64,000 nucleotides of DNA from Fimbriimonas ginsengisoli Gsoil 348 (GTDB taxonomy: Bacteria; Armatimonadota; Fimbriimonadia; Fimbriimonadales; Fimbriimonadaceae): contig NZ_CP007139.1 in assembly GCF_000724625.1 (NCBI RefSeq), positions 2,294,001 through 2,358,000 on the forward strand, given 5' to 3'. Shown one piece after another: positions 1 through 7,942 of the stretch (within the stretch, counting starts at the first letter, position 1; every line of letters starts with the position of its first letter). The notes under the pieces were generated by a model that saw only the letters and a program-made list of their open reading frames with translations, was not told the origin of the DNA and did not search any database. Both the position numbers and the translations under genes were made by a program.

Positions 1-2
1 AG

Positions 3-242
3 GCGATGTTCCGGTTTACCCAGCTCCTCGATTCGAGCGAAGAGCGAGAGGCTTCCCTTCGATCCTTGGCGGGCGAGTGTTTGCGTCGGGGAAAAGAGCC
101 GTACGCAAACGCGGTGATCGGAGCGCTGGGCGATCCGATCACCGGTCCGGTGCACGAGGGTTGGCGGAGCCTTCTCTCGTCCGATTCTAACCGTACCGTC
201 TGCACCCTGGCCGTGGCCTTGGCGCAGGAAGCGTTCGGTTAG
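3..242 (+). CDS. 3' end of a hypothetical protein (partial)
   Basis: The frame is open from the first complete codon to the TAG at 240-242. An ATG lies at 6, but the frame continues upstream to the window edge, so this is probably the C-terminal part of a longer protein. The visible residues are a mix of helices rich in Leu, Arg and Ala, with no motif I recognise. Its stop overlaps the stop of the convergent heparinase-like gene by a few bases. Function unknown. Confidence 0.45.
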   Translation, partial: AMFRFTQLLDSSEEREASLRSLAGECLRRGKEPYANAVIGALGDPITGPVHEGWRSLLSSDSNRTVCTLAVALAQEAFG

Positions 243-3200
243 ATGGTGGCTTTGATCACCCCCGCCGCATCCGCGGTCGATCCGGCGACGCCGGGAGTAA
301 GAGTGACCGTTACGCCACCCGCCGTAGCCGTCGTCGTGATTCCGTACGCTGCTCCGGGTGTTAATCCGGTCACTACGAAGGTGTGGACGCCGGCCGGAAC
401 CACGAAGGTGCTGGTGGCGATGACGGCTCCCTTGTTCACCGGGAAGTAAACGGCGTACTTGCCGAATACCGCGCCGTCGAACGCCGTGCCGTTCGCATTG
501 GCGACCTTGGTGGCCGCCGCCATCGCCGTACCGGCGTCGGCTCCTTGGAGCACGTGCAGGAAGCGAGTGTTCTGGGGCATGGCCGGGTCCTGAATCGACA
601 GGATCTGCGTCATTGGCTCCAACTCAGCGATCGGATTAAGGTCGCTCGCCGCGTAGACCGACTTGATGGCGGCGTTCTGCGGGAGCAACGTCTGGACGAA
701 CAGCTTTTGACCGCTCGGCATCGTTTCCGTCGTCACGTTCCCTACGATGGTCGGCGCGGTGGCCAGGCTCAGGTTGAACGTTTTGAACAGACCGGTGTGA
801 ACCGACGTGGCCCGATCGTAGACGACGATATAGTCGCCGTCAAGCCAGAGGACGGAGCGAGTGGCTTGCGTAATGTCCACCGCGGCATCGTTCGGTGAGT
901 AAACGTTGGGGCGGTTGTAGAGCTTGGTGAGATCGCTTGCGGCGTACACGTAGCCGGTGCCGCTGCTGTTCACCGTCGTCGGATCGCCGGCGCTTTGAGC
1001 GAGTATCCATTGGCTGCCGTTGGCCCACTCTCCAGCCTCGAACCATGAGATATTCGGTGTGCCGTTGGCGCACCAGTTCTTCAGCCCGAGGGAGTTGTGG
1101 TACTTGGTCGTCATTCCGACCGTGTTGTTGTCGTAGTTGCTCATCTCCTTGGTGAGCCAGTCTCCCTTGCGGAAGAACTCGAACTGGCCGGCGTCGCCGA
1201 GCTGGTGGTTGATCGAATTCCAGCTTGCGCGGTAGTCGAACATCGTTCCATTCGCTGTCCAGTCGGTTTTTGCGATGATGCGCGCGGCCGGAGCGTCCAC
1301 GTAATTGAGCGGCATCGCCGGCCGGGGATCGAATCCGCCGCTCGTGCTGTTGCCGAGAAGCATGAAGTAGAGGATCGACTGGGTCGAGCTCCAACTCCAA
1401 GGGTTGGTGATATTCGTCATCAGTCCAGCGGCTCCGCCGGGAACCGCATTAACCGAGAACCATCGTGCGACGGCGGCGTGAGTCGCCTGGCCCTGCTGCC
1501 CTTCGAGGAGCGATAGCAGCGCAAACGGCTGCATGACGTCCGGAGTGACGTATAGCCGAAGCAGGTCGCCGAAGCTGGCGTACTGATAGATCGGACCCAG
1601 CCAAGGCTCGGTCGCCGCGACCTGCGCGGTCGGGGTCATCGAGGCGAGATACCCCTGAACGAATCGATCCCATACAGGAGCGCCGATCAGCTTGATCTGT
1701 GGTCCCGAGTAGGCCGGGTTATTGAAACCTGCGGTCTGCAGGGCCAGGAGCTGACCGAGGATGTAGGCGAACGAGTGCCCGTACAGCATTCCCTCCGGAG
1801 GAAGCCCGCCGCTGGCGAGGCCGAACCCGGCGCCGTTTCCGGCGATTCCGTAGTCGGCGGCGACCGTTGCCGGCTCGCCCATCATCGCGTACATCTGGTA
1901 GAGCCAAGCGCCGTTGGCGTTCAGGATGTAGCTGCGGAGCGTGTTGCCCATCGCCGAAGGGGCAAGGCTCGCATTGATCACCGGGTCGTCGGCCGGGTCG
2001 AAGCTCAGCGCCATCATCGTGAGGAGGCGGGCGTGTCCCAAGTAGTAGTTGTTCGACGCCATTCGGTACGGCGCGTTGCCGGGAAGGAGCTGCGCGCTGT
2101 TCGTCGCACCGATAGGCACTGGGTGGTCGCCGTAGGCGGTGGAGGCGTTGAGACACGCGGTGGACCAGAGGAGGAACACCTTACGGATCGTCGCCTTGTC
2201 GGCGACGGTCAGGATAGGGTTGTTGCTGGCATCGGTCGCGCTATAGATCCAGTCGACGATCAGCGGCCACTGCTCGCCGCTTCCATTCGCGCGGTTGTAG
2301 GTGGCGAATAGGGGATCGCGGAAGGGCGCGCCCGCAAGCGTCCCGAGGGCAGCCTGATTCATCGCATGCATCAGGAGGTTTCGGGCGTACTGGGCATATT
2401 TGATCCGGTTGGCCGGATCCGGGTCGATGAGAGAGTTAAAGGCAAGGACGAGGCCGTACTGCTCGGTCAGATATCCCTGGTATCCCTGCGTGTCGCCGGG
2501 ATCCGGATAGTTGGGGTTGGCTACTCCGCCGGGGAAGAACTGCGTGTTGTAGATATTCACCGCCTGGCTAAGCAGGGGCGCCATCCCTTGGGCATAGAGC
2601 GGGTTGGACGCGACCGCCCAGCCACGAAGTTTGGGTAGGTCCGCCTGCGTAATCCAGAGGCGAGGGTGGGTCGTTACCGGGAACGGAATCTGCGCGGCGG
2701 TCGCGTAGTTAGCCGTCACGGTTGCGGCGGCCGCGGGCATCGTGAGGGTGGTGGAAGGGGACGTGGCACTCTGGACGGTGGCGCCGGTCCACTTGGAGAA
2801 CGTCATTCCGGCCGGCGGCGAATTCGCGGTAATGGCGACGGTCGTTCCGGCGGCGTAGGAGCCGCTTCCGGTCCCGCTGACGACGGTGAGCTGGTACTTG
2901 GTCCCGTTCGAGTAGTTGGCCGTAACCGTGGTGTTGGCAGCCGGCATCACTAGCGTGGTCGAAGAGGCCGTTGGGTTCTGGACGGTAGCTCCGGTCCAGT
3001 TGGTGAATGTGCTCCCCTGGGGAGGAGCGTTGGCCTGGATACTTACGGTCGTCCCCGCGGTGTAGCTGCCGCTGCCGGTACCGTTAACGACGTTAAGGGT
3101 GTAGGCGGTTGCGCCGCCGGCCACGGGAACGGTGATCGCATTGCTTACTCCCGAACCGGGATTACGAACCGTAAACGTGGCATTGGGCGCGGATGGCTGA

Positions 3201-3733
3201 TATCCGGTCGCCTTAATGGTGGTGGAGGTTACCGAGGTCGTGGATAGCTGAACCGGCGAGCCGTTCGATGTGTCGACGACCGTGGCTCCCTGGACGAATC
3301 CTTTTCCGGTCAAGGTGACGTTGATCGTTCCGGTGTTCAACGGATTCGGAGAGACCGAGTCGAGGATAGGTCCCTTCGACAGGATGATCACGTAGGTCGA
3401 GTCCTTGATTCGGTTGTCGGTAACGCTGGAAGCGGTGATTTGAACCGGGTTTTGGCCCGGAAGAGTTACCGGAGCCTTGTAAAGTCCGGTTGTAGAGATC
3501 GTTCCGGCGGCGGCGGATCCGCCCTTGATGCCACCAGCGGACCAAATCACGGCTTGGCTGGATAGGCCGGTTACGGTGGCGGAAAACTGGAGCGATTCTC
3601 CGACGACGACGCTGGGCGATTTGGGCGCGATGGTCACGCTTTGAGCCCAGATGACGCCGATCGGCATCATAAGCAGGGTCAAGACCAACCGAATTAACAC
3701 TCGGCTCGCCAGACCACGTAGTGGTGTGCGCAT
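239..3733 (-). CDS. Secreted multi-domain heparinase II/III-like protein
   Basis: About 1164 aa, exported. The start chosen is the ATG at 3733, because AAAGGAG lies 7 nt upstream (3741-3749); an in-frame TTG at 3763 would add ten residues that include this RBS. Order: signal peptide (about 1-31, ending near WAQS), an Ig-like domain, an IPT/TIG domain (about 120-205), two tandem InlB-type 'bacterial repeat' domains of about 67 aa, then an alpha/alpha-toroid region starting near THPRLWIT, and a C-terminal beta-sandwich. The stretch HQLGDAGQFEFFRKGDW is typical of heparinase II/III C-terminal domains. The likely role is cleavage or binding of uronic-acid polysaccharide outside the cytoplasm. The exact substrate cannot be read from sequence. 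Confidence 0.8.
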   Translation of the reverse strand: MRTPLRGLASRVLIRLVLTLLMMPIGVIWAQSVTIAPKSPSVVVGESLQFSATVTGLSSQAVIWSAGGIKGGSAAAGTISTTGLYKAPVTLPGQNPVQITASSVTDNRIKDSTYVIILSKGPILDSVSPNPLNTGTINVTLTGKGFVQGATVVDTSNGSPVQLSTTSVTSTTIKATGYQPSAPNATFTVRNPGSGVSNAITVPVAGGATAYTLNVVNGTGSGSYTAGTTVSIQANAPPQGSTFTNWTGATVQNPTASSTTLVMPAANTTVTANYSNGTKYQLTVVSGTGSGSYAAGTTVAITANSPPAGMTFSKWTGATVQSATSPSTTLTMPAAAATVTANYATAAQIPFPVTTHPRLWITQADLPKLRGWAVASNPLYAQGMAPLLSQAVNIYNTQFFPGGVANPNYPDPGDTQGYQGYLTEQYGLVLAFNSLIDPDPANRIKYAQYARNLLMHAMNQAALGTLAGAPFRDPLFATYNRANGSGEQWPLIVDWIYSATDASNNPILTVADKATIRKVFLLWSTACLNASTAYGDHPVPIGATNSAQLLPGNAPYRMASNNYYLGHARLLTMMALSFDPADDPVINASLAPSAMGNTLRSYILNANGAWLYQMYAMMGEPATVAADYGIAGNGAGFGLASGGLPPEGMLYGHSFAYILGQLLALQTAGFNNPAYSGPQIKLIGAPVWDRFVQGYLASMTPTAQVAATEPWLGPIYQYASFGDLLRLYVTPDVMQPFALLSLLEGQQGQATHAAVARWFSVNAVPGGAAGLMTNITNPWSWSSTQSILYFMLLGNSTSGGFDPRPAMPLNYVDAPAARIIAKTDWTANGTMFDYRASWNSINHQLGDAGQFEFFRKGDWLTKEMSNYDNNTVGMTTKYHNSLGLKNWCANGTPNISWFEAGEWANGSQWILAQSAGDPTTVNSSGTGYVYAASDLTKLYNRPNVYSPNDAAVDITQATRSVLWLDGDYIVVYDRATSVHTGLFKTFNLSLATAPTIVGNVTTETMPSGQKLFVQTLLPQNAAIKSVYAASDLNPIAELEPMTQILSIQDPAMPQNTRFLHVLQGADAGTAMAAATKVANANGTAFDGAVFGKYAVYFPVNKGAVIATSTFVVPAGVHTFVVTGLTPGAAYGITTTATAGGVTVTLTPGVAGSTADAAGVIKATI

Positions 3734-4224
3734 ATACAGACTCTCCTTTGAGGCCCGCACCAATCATGCGGAGACCTAACGGCAGAGTGATATCCAACCT
3801 CAGTGACCAAACCGTGACAACATCGTGACAAATGAAATCTGGGTCGATAGGCCCAGACGTGGAACTGGTCGGCGGCAGTGGATGAGCCGGAGACATGCAT
3901 TGTCGTGCTCTCGCCGCGTCTGGTGTTCTTTGAATCCTTGTGCCCAAGATCGGGCAGCTCACCTTGTCGCCGGCAAACCTGGATGAAGGTTTTTTCGTTG
4001 TCATCAAGCCCGGAAACTAGTAAGAGGATGGAATGATCGACGTCTCCAACTTTACGGCCCTGTAAGGAGCCGCCCGGGCAATTGACCAACTCGACGGCCA
4101 CGGGCAGCGCCAGGCGCTTGCTTTCGTGGAAGAACGCTGCCGGCTGGAACCACCAGCCGGCAGCGAAGAAAATCACTCCGACACCCAACCCAAACAACCG
4201 TCGCAATTTGTCGCCGGGGAGCAA
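3694..4224 (-). CDS. Possible membrane-anchored hypothetical protein
   Basis: A 176-codon frame with a TTG start. The N-terminus has a basic patch followed by a hydrophobic helix (about residues 9-26, LFGLGVGVIFFAAGWWF), then a mixed soluble region that looks protein-like to about residue 120. The last 50 residues (many Cys, His, Trp) look less natural and run into the promoter and first codons of the heparinase-like gene. The real gene may therefore end in a frameshift or be decaying. No clear RBS and no recognised family. Confidence 0.35.
   Translation of the reverse strand: MLPGDKLRRLFGLGVGVIFFAAGWWFQPAAFFHESKRLALPVAVELVNCPGGSLQGRKVGDVDHSILLLVSGLDDNEKTFIQVCRRQGELPDLGHKDSKNTRRGESTTMHVSGSSTAADQFHVWAYRPRFHLSRCCHGLVTEVGYHSAVRSPHDWCGPQRRVCICAHHYVVWRAEC
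3803..3829 (-). promoter_or_regulatory. Three direct repeats with 11-bp period (PHO-box-like)
   Basis: On the minus strand the pentamer GTCAC occurs three times with exactly 11-bp spacing (3829, 3818, 3807), the first two as TTGTCAC. This period is that of PhoB/OmpR-family half-sites. It lies 70-96 bp upstream of the heparinase-like start. Regulation by such a factor is inference. The caveat is that it also falls inside a possible reading frame (3694-4224). Confidence 0.3.
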
Positions 4225-4377
4225 CTCGCCGATCTACTGGACGGAACGAGTTCCTGAAAGCAGCGCCAGACGATGGCGTTGTTTGCCGCCCGCTGGGGCG
4301 CGAAAGTTGCCGCTTCCTACAAGCGGCCCAGCCGTGGCTTTTGCGTCGTGCCGGAAAAATAGCAGCTAGGCAAGGCC

Positions 4378-4400
4378 GAGGGGGCTTGCGCCCCCTCTTT
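4378..4400 (+). terminator. GC-rich hairpin followed by short T run
   Basis: A perfect 8-bp stem (GAGGGGGC/GCCCCCTC) closes a TTGC tetraloop and is followed by TTT. It could end a transcript coming from the left, although I see no plus-strand gene just upstream. Confidence 0.4.
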
Positions 4401-4414
4401 GACGTGCTTGAGAC

Positions 4415-4431
4415 ACGCCGTGGCGTGAGAC
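4415..4431 (+). repeat. 17-bp direct repeat, copy 1 (copy 2 at 4683-4699)
   Basis: The sequence ACGCCGTGGCGTGAGAC is present exactly at 4415-4431 and again at 4683-4699, inside the tRNA-like element. In copy 1 it is followed directly by GTTCCA; in copy 2 GTTCCA comes 12 bp later. This suggests a short duplication with an insertion or deletion. Confidence 0.6.
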
Positions 4432-4490
4432 GTTCCATGGTAACACGTCTGGCGCTTGAACTGCGATCCCGCAAGTAGAGTTACACCCCC

Positions 4491-4545
4491 CTCTAAATTT
4501 TCTTAGAGATGGGTATAATCCTCCTTACCGGAGGGCTATAAGGAG
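4491..4545 (+). promoter_or_regulatory. Promoter-like TATAAT between two inverted repeats
   Basis: A perfect TATAAT lies at 4514-4519. Upstream is an inverted repeat (CTCTAA 4491-4496 / TTAGAG 4503-4508). Just downstream is a second one (CTCCTTA 4521-4527 / TAAGGAG 4539-4545), whose right arm contains an RBS-like AAGGAG. There is no good -35. It could drive a transcript through the tRNA-like element into the HTH gene. Confidence 0.35.
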
Positions 4546-4660
4546 ACGCTCACCGAAAGAGACGACATCCTAAGGAGATCGCAATAACCGTCGCTATGCT
4601 CCTCATAGCCATTACGTGGAGAAGCAGGCCGCCCGTACGCGAGTGAGTCAGGATTCTCCC

Positions 4661-4747
4661 GGAGGCTGAAGCGTAAAGGGTTACGCCGTGGCGTGAGACA
4701 CCATCGAGCGCGTTCCAAGTGCAGGGGTTCGAGTCCCCCGGCCTCCG
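4661..4747 (+). other. tRNA-Ser-like element (degenerate tRNA or att site)
   Basis: The ends pair as an acceptor stem (GGAGGCT 4661-4667 with GGCCTCC 4740-4746, discriminator G4747). The T arm is recognisable (GGGG-TTCGAGT-CCCC, 4724-4738). A D-like arm (GCG/CGC with a GGG loop) is possible at 4671-4686. The total of 87 nt suits a Ser/Leu-type tRNA. However, no 5-bp anticodon stem with a 7-nt loop can be drawn, and CCA is not encoded. It is therefore probably a tRNA pseudogene or a tRNA-derived attachment site, next to an AT-rich region with an HTH gene. Confidence 0.35.
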
Positions 4748-4766
4748 CTGAAAAGGACGACAAGCG

Positions 4767-5195
4767 ATGAAACTACCCATAGGACCTCCATCGAAAAAAC
4801 GTGATCCCGCTTCACGGTGGACAACCAAACTCGTCAAGAACGGCTGGACGCCGATCGCGGATGATTTTCTCGCCCACTATACCGATCTCGTGCCGCAAAT
4901 AACCTCCATGGAAGCTATGCTGATCGTGCATCTCATGCAACATAAGTGGGACGCCAAGGCTCCCTATCCGGGATTTGAAACGCTGGCCAAGCGAATGGGG
5001 ATGACGTCGACGGCGGTTCGAAACCACGCCCGCAGTCTGGAGAAGAAGGGGTATCTAAAGCGCGAACCGCGTGTATCCCAAACCAACCGCTTTCACCTCG
5101 ATGGTTTGTTTCGAAAGCTTGAGGCTTATATCGAAGCTCATCCGCCGAAGCAGAAACGCTCTGAATTTAAACTGGATTTGAGCGCCTTCGAGTAA
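4767..5195 (+). CDS. Winged-helix (HTH_36-like) DNA-binding protein
   Basis: 142 aa. The central part (about 50-100) reads as a winged helix: an N-terminal scaffold helix, then FETLAKRMGMTSTAVRNHARSL as the HTH, then a wing (KGYLKREP). The arrangement resembles HTH_36 proteins found in replication initiation and phage or plasmid regulation. The N-terminus is basic, consistent with nucleic-acid contact. It stands alone 19 bp after the tRNA-like element and is followed by about 570 bp without a gene, so it may be the remaining gene of an integrated element. Its target is unknown. Confidence 0.7.
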   Translation: MKLPIGPPSKKRDPASRWTTKLVKNGWTPIADDFLAHYTDLVPQITSMEAMLIVHLMQHKWDAKAPYPGFETLAKRMGMTSTAVRNHARSLEKKGYLKREPRVSQTNRFHLDGLFRKLEAYIEAHPPKQKRSEFKLDLSAFE

Positions 5196-5712
5196 TTAGT
5201 GTGGGTTAGGGCCATCTGCATTAGGGAAAGGCACTCTGAAAAGACCGCGAAAAATCTCCGGTAAGTTTACCGAGGGCATCCGAATTGCACCCTGTGTTCA
5301 TCTTCTAGAAGGTCAAAAACGGACAGGATATTCTAGCGAGCCTTGGCTCTTCAAAATAAGAAATCTTTTTAAGCATGTGGTAACAACATAAAACTGTCCT
5401 GATTTCAGAGTCGAAATTCAGAGCGCCGCAATGGTCAAATCTCGCGTCCCGATTTGCGACCCAGAGGTAACGAATTCCGGTCACAGATGAAGACTACAAT
5501 CCACAGCAGGGTGAAGGCTTCAAAAACCGCTGGAAGATGAGTGACGAACTGTGGTGTTACGAACATGATTTGTCCTCTGTAGCTGAGCCAGTGTTAGAGC
5601 ATTGGATAGCTTTATTCTTAATACACCTTTGCACTTTGCATCGGGGATTTTTACGTCTGTACTGTCAATCGAGCCCCGTCTAAGAAGCCGCTGCCGCTTT
5701 AATTATTGACAA
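5196..5712. other. AT-richer intergenic stretch without a recognisable gene
   Basis: About 520 bp in which all frames are broken by stops and base composition is clearly more AT-rich than neighbouring genes. I see no RNA gene, IS end or strong hairpin until 5713. It is compatible with degraded acquired DNA. Confidence 0.5.
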
Positions 5713-5742
5713 GGTGAAGGGAAAGATATTTTCCCCTTCACC
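5713..5742 (-). terminator. Long hairpin downstream of the 34-aa peptide gene
   Basis: GGTGAAGGG (5713-5721) pairs perfectly with CCCTTCACC (5734-5742), and AAA/TTT extend it past a single bulged C. On the minus strand it lies 20 nt after the peptide stop and is followed by TTGTC, fitting a terminator. The plus strand also shows a TTGACA (5706-5711) with TATTTT at 5727, a possible opposing promoter. Confidence 0.5.
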
Positions 5743-5762
5743 GGTTGACGAGTTGGACGAGC

Positions 5763-5867
5763 TTAACGCCGGCCTTGCTTTTTCCGCGCTGAGATCGCGA
5801 GTTGAATATTAGCGAACGCTACTAAAATCAACGCAATCAACGTTAGGATTTGACTTATTTCAATCAT
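5763..5867 (-). CDS. 34-aa single-pass membrane peptide
   Basis: A short gene with a strong RBS (GGAGGG at 5875-5880, 7 nt before ATG 5867). It encodes a polar start, one hydrophobic helix (about residues 7-27, rich in Leu, Ile and Ala) and a basic tail ending KKQGRR. The architecture matches small holin-like or type I toxin peptides as well as harmless small membrane proteins. A hairpin terminator follows, and a possible promoter on the opposite strand points at its 3' end, as in antisense-controlled type I toxins. The toxin idea is inference; the gene itself is well supported by its RBS. Confidence 0.6.
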   Translation of the reverse strand: MIEISQILTLIALILVAFANIQLAISARKKQGRR

Positions 5868-6411
5868 ATTAATTCCCTCCTGCTTATATTATTGCCGTTA
5901 TAATCGAGTTTTGAAGAAATATTCTGTCCGAGTTGTAAATCACGTAACGCTACTACCTAGTGGATTATTACACAGTAAGGGTACGGGCTACTCCAACACT
6001 TCTGGAGAGGCTTTTTGGTTTCCACCTGTTGCAACTCTGCGATCCAGTCGTCGACCTGCTCCGGCATTCGTTCGTAGTCGGGTTCGATTATCGCCAAGCG
6101 CATTCCCCGCAGCCCGATAAGGGCCGCCAACCTCACGCGCAGCGAATTTGAGTTTTCGCTAGGTGGGGCGTTTCCCATCTTCCACGTTGTCGCAGGCACG
6201 CGAGGAAGGCAAGAAATTTCATAATCAGCGTGGTTAGCGTGGCACGGGCAGGCCGCCCGAGAACGAAACCTCTTGCCCTCCTCGTCTAAACCATATTGGG
6301 CCTCGAATTCGTCGCAGGCTGGGCCAACGGGCCGCGGAGATGGAGTGTGGACTCGATCTGAATTAGACGACGTGGATGGTGCGAGTGGACGGCCGACTAT
6401 ACGTTCAACTG

Positions 6412-7365
6412 ATGCATCATGTTCTTGTGAACCGATTCCGACTTGCTTCCTCTGCCGCCTTCGTCGCCCTTGCCGCCACGGCGGGAGCCGATACGTGGAC
6501 CTTCGTTGTGGCGGGAGATGGGCGAACGAACGATAAAACGCCTGACTTTTCGGGGATCAATCTTCCCATCCTCAACAAGATGGTCACCGCAATCAAGGCG
6601 GAGCATCCCCGCTTCATGCTTTTTACCGGCGACCTTGTCCACGGTGTCTACGGTCTGGTTAAGGCGCCCGTAGATGAGCAACTCGACCGTTGGAAGAAAG
6701 CGGTCGCGCCGCTCTACGGGGTGGCGATCTACCCGGTTCGCGGAAACCATGAGACGTACGGCGACAAAGATGGGAAGATCTGGATGAGCAAGATCAAGCC
6801 GATCATCGACGCTGGAAACGTTAGCTACTTCAAAGGCGAAGAGGGGTACAGCTACAGCTTTGCCACCCGGGATAAGTCGAAGACCGTGGTCATCGCCGTC
6901 GATCAGTTCATCCACGAGCATCGGGTCAACCTCGATGAGCTTAAGCAAACGCTCGAGAAGGCGAGGAAAGCGCGCGCGAAGAACATCTTCGTCTTCGCTC
7001 ACGAAATGGCGTTCACCTGTACCGCTCACGGCGACGACGAGAATATGTCGAAGTTCAAGGAGGATCGCGATAAATTTCTCGATCTTCTGCAGCGTTACAG
7101 CGTCCGATACTTCTTCGCCGGGCATGACCACGCGTACGATTGGATGGAAATCAGGACCCCCCGGTGGCCGTCTAACTACACGCTCAATCAGATCGTCGCC
7201 GGTACCGCGGGAGCGCCGTTCTATACCGATAAAGGTTACTTCGGCGACCACGGCGCCTATGAGCTCAAGCGAAAGGAGCACAAGGACAGCACCTACGGAT
7301 ATCTGCTCGTGACGGTCGACGATAAGAAGGGCGTCACCGTCACCTTCAAAGAAATCCCGCAATAG
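6412..7365 (+). CDS. Secreted calcineurin-like metallophosphoesterase
   Basis: About 317 aa from ATG 6412; an in-frame ATG at 6376 and GTG at 6427 are alternatives and none has a clear RBS. A short signal peptide (ending near TAGA-DTW) precedes the phosphoesterase fold. Metal-binding blocks appear in order: GDG, GDLVHG, GNHE, a His in FAHEMAF, and GHDHAYD. These are the five motifs of binuclear metallophosphoesterases. The substrate (phosphomonoester, diester or nucleotide) is not evident. The protein probably acts in the periplasm. It is a stand-alone gene. Confidence 0.85.
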   Translation: MHHVLVNRFRLASSAAFVALAATAGADTWTFVVAGDGRTNDKTPDFSGINLPILNKMVTAIKAEHPRFMLFTGDLVHGVYGLVKAPVDEQLDRWKKAVAPLYGVAIYPVRGNHETYGDKDGKIWMSKIKPIIDAGNVSYFKGEEGYSYSFATRDKSKTVVIAVDQFIHEHRVNLDELKQTLEKARKARAKNIFVFAHEMAFTCTAHGDDENMSKFKEDRDKFLDLLQRYSVRYFFAGHDHAYDWMEIRTPRWPSNYTLNQIVAGTAGAPFYTDKGYFGDHGAYELKRKEHKDSTYGYLLVTVDDKKGVTVTFKEIPQ

Positions 7366-7437
7366 AGCTCAGGCGGACTTACGCCGCCGATAGACGTCGG
7401 GTTCATTGCGCGGCTTAAATGCGAGTAACCTTTTGGC

Positions 7438-7875
7438 ATGGGTCAGATCAGGAGACTTCTCCGCATCGCCAGAGCAAGGAGACGCCGGTCGGCGATGTTC
7501 TTGCTGGTGGCGTTGCTGGCGTGGTGCTCGGCGGCCCAGTTCTTGGTGAGGACCCCGGCCGGGGTTCAGTGTCCGACTGCTTCCGTCCAATTGCTTTCCG
7601 TGCCGATCTTGTCCCCTTGCGGACACGTGATCGGCAAGGAAGTGAGGCCGCCAAAGCCGGGGGAAAAGGGATTCCTCCAGTGCCGATGCGCAGAAAAACG
7701 CTCGGGGCCGGCCACCACACTCGATAGTTCGCCGCCCCCGCCAATGGTTGCGGCGTCGCCGTTCACTCTCGTCATCCCGGACCCTCTTCCTGAGAACTCC
7801 GCCCCGCGCACGTTGATTGCCAGGCTTGTCGCCGTGGCCCTTCCGCCCCCCGTACGACCTCCGCTTGCGGCATAG
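7438..7875 (+). CDS. Hypothetical secreted Cys- and Pro-containing protein
   Basis: 145 aa with a strongly basic N-terminus (IRRLLRIARARRRR), then a hydrophobic signal or anchor segment (FLLVALLAWCSAAQF, about 20-34). The remainder has six Cys or so, including a CRC motif, then a Pro-rich linker and a Pro-rich C-terminus. It sits 67 bp upstream of a pseudopilin gene in the same direction and may be co-transcribed with it. No family recognised. Confidence 0.55.
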   Translation: MGQIRRLLRIARARRRRSAMFLLVALLAWCSAAQFLVRTPAGVQCPTASVQLLSVPILSPCGHVIGKEVRPPKPGEKGFLQCRCAEKRSGPATTLDSSPPPPMVAASPFTLVIPDPLPENSAPRTLIARLVAVALPPPVRPPLAA

Positions 7876-7942
7876 CCAGCGTTCTGCTCGCTTTTCGTCG
7901 CGCCCTCGCGCGCCAACCGCCGGTCCTTAGGAGGGATTTCAC

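Noticed and set aside
4529-4747. tmRNA starting at the promoter-like box and ending at the tRNA-like 3' end
   Set aside because: Only 219 nt; the 5' CGGAGG can pair with the 3' end for six bases, but no tag reading frame ending in LAA or VAA and no tmRNA D-loop signature is present.
4661-4747. Selenocysteine tRNA
   Set aside because: Long D-stem possibility noted, but there is no TCA anticodon loop, the acceptor is 7 rather than 8 bp, and length is short.
5957-6199. 80-codon minus-strand frame with a GTG start
   Set aside because: The middle looks somewhat protein-like, but there is no RBS, composition is mixed and the surroundings are non-coding; not enough to call a gene.
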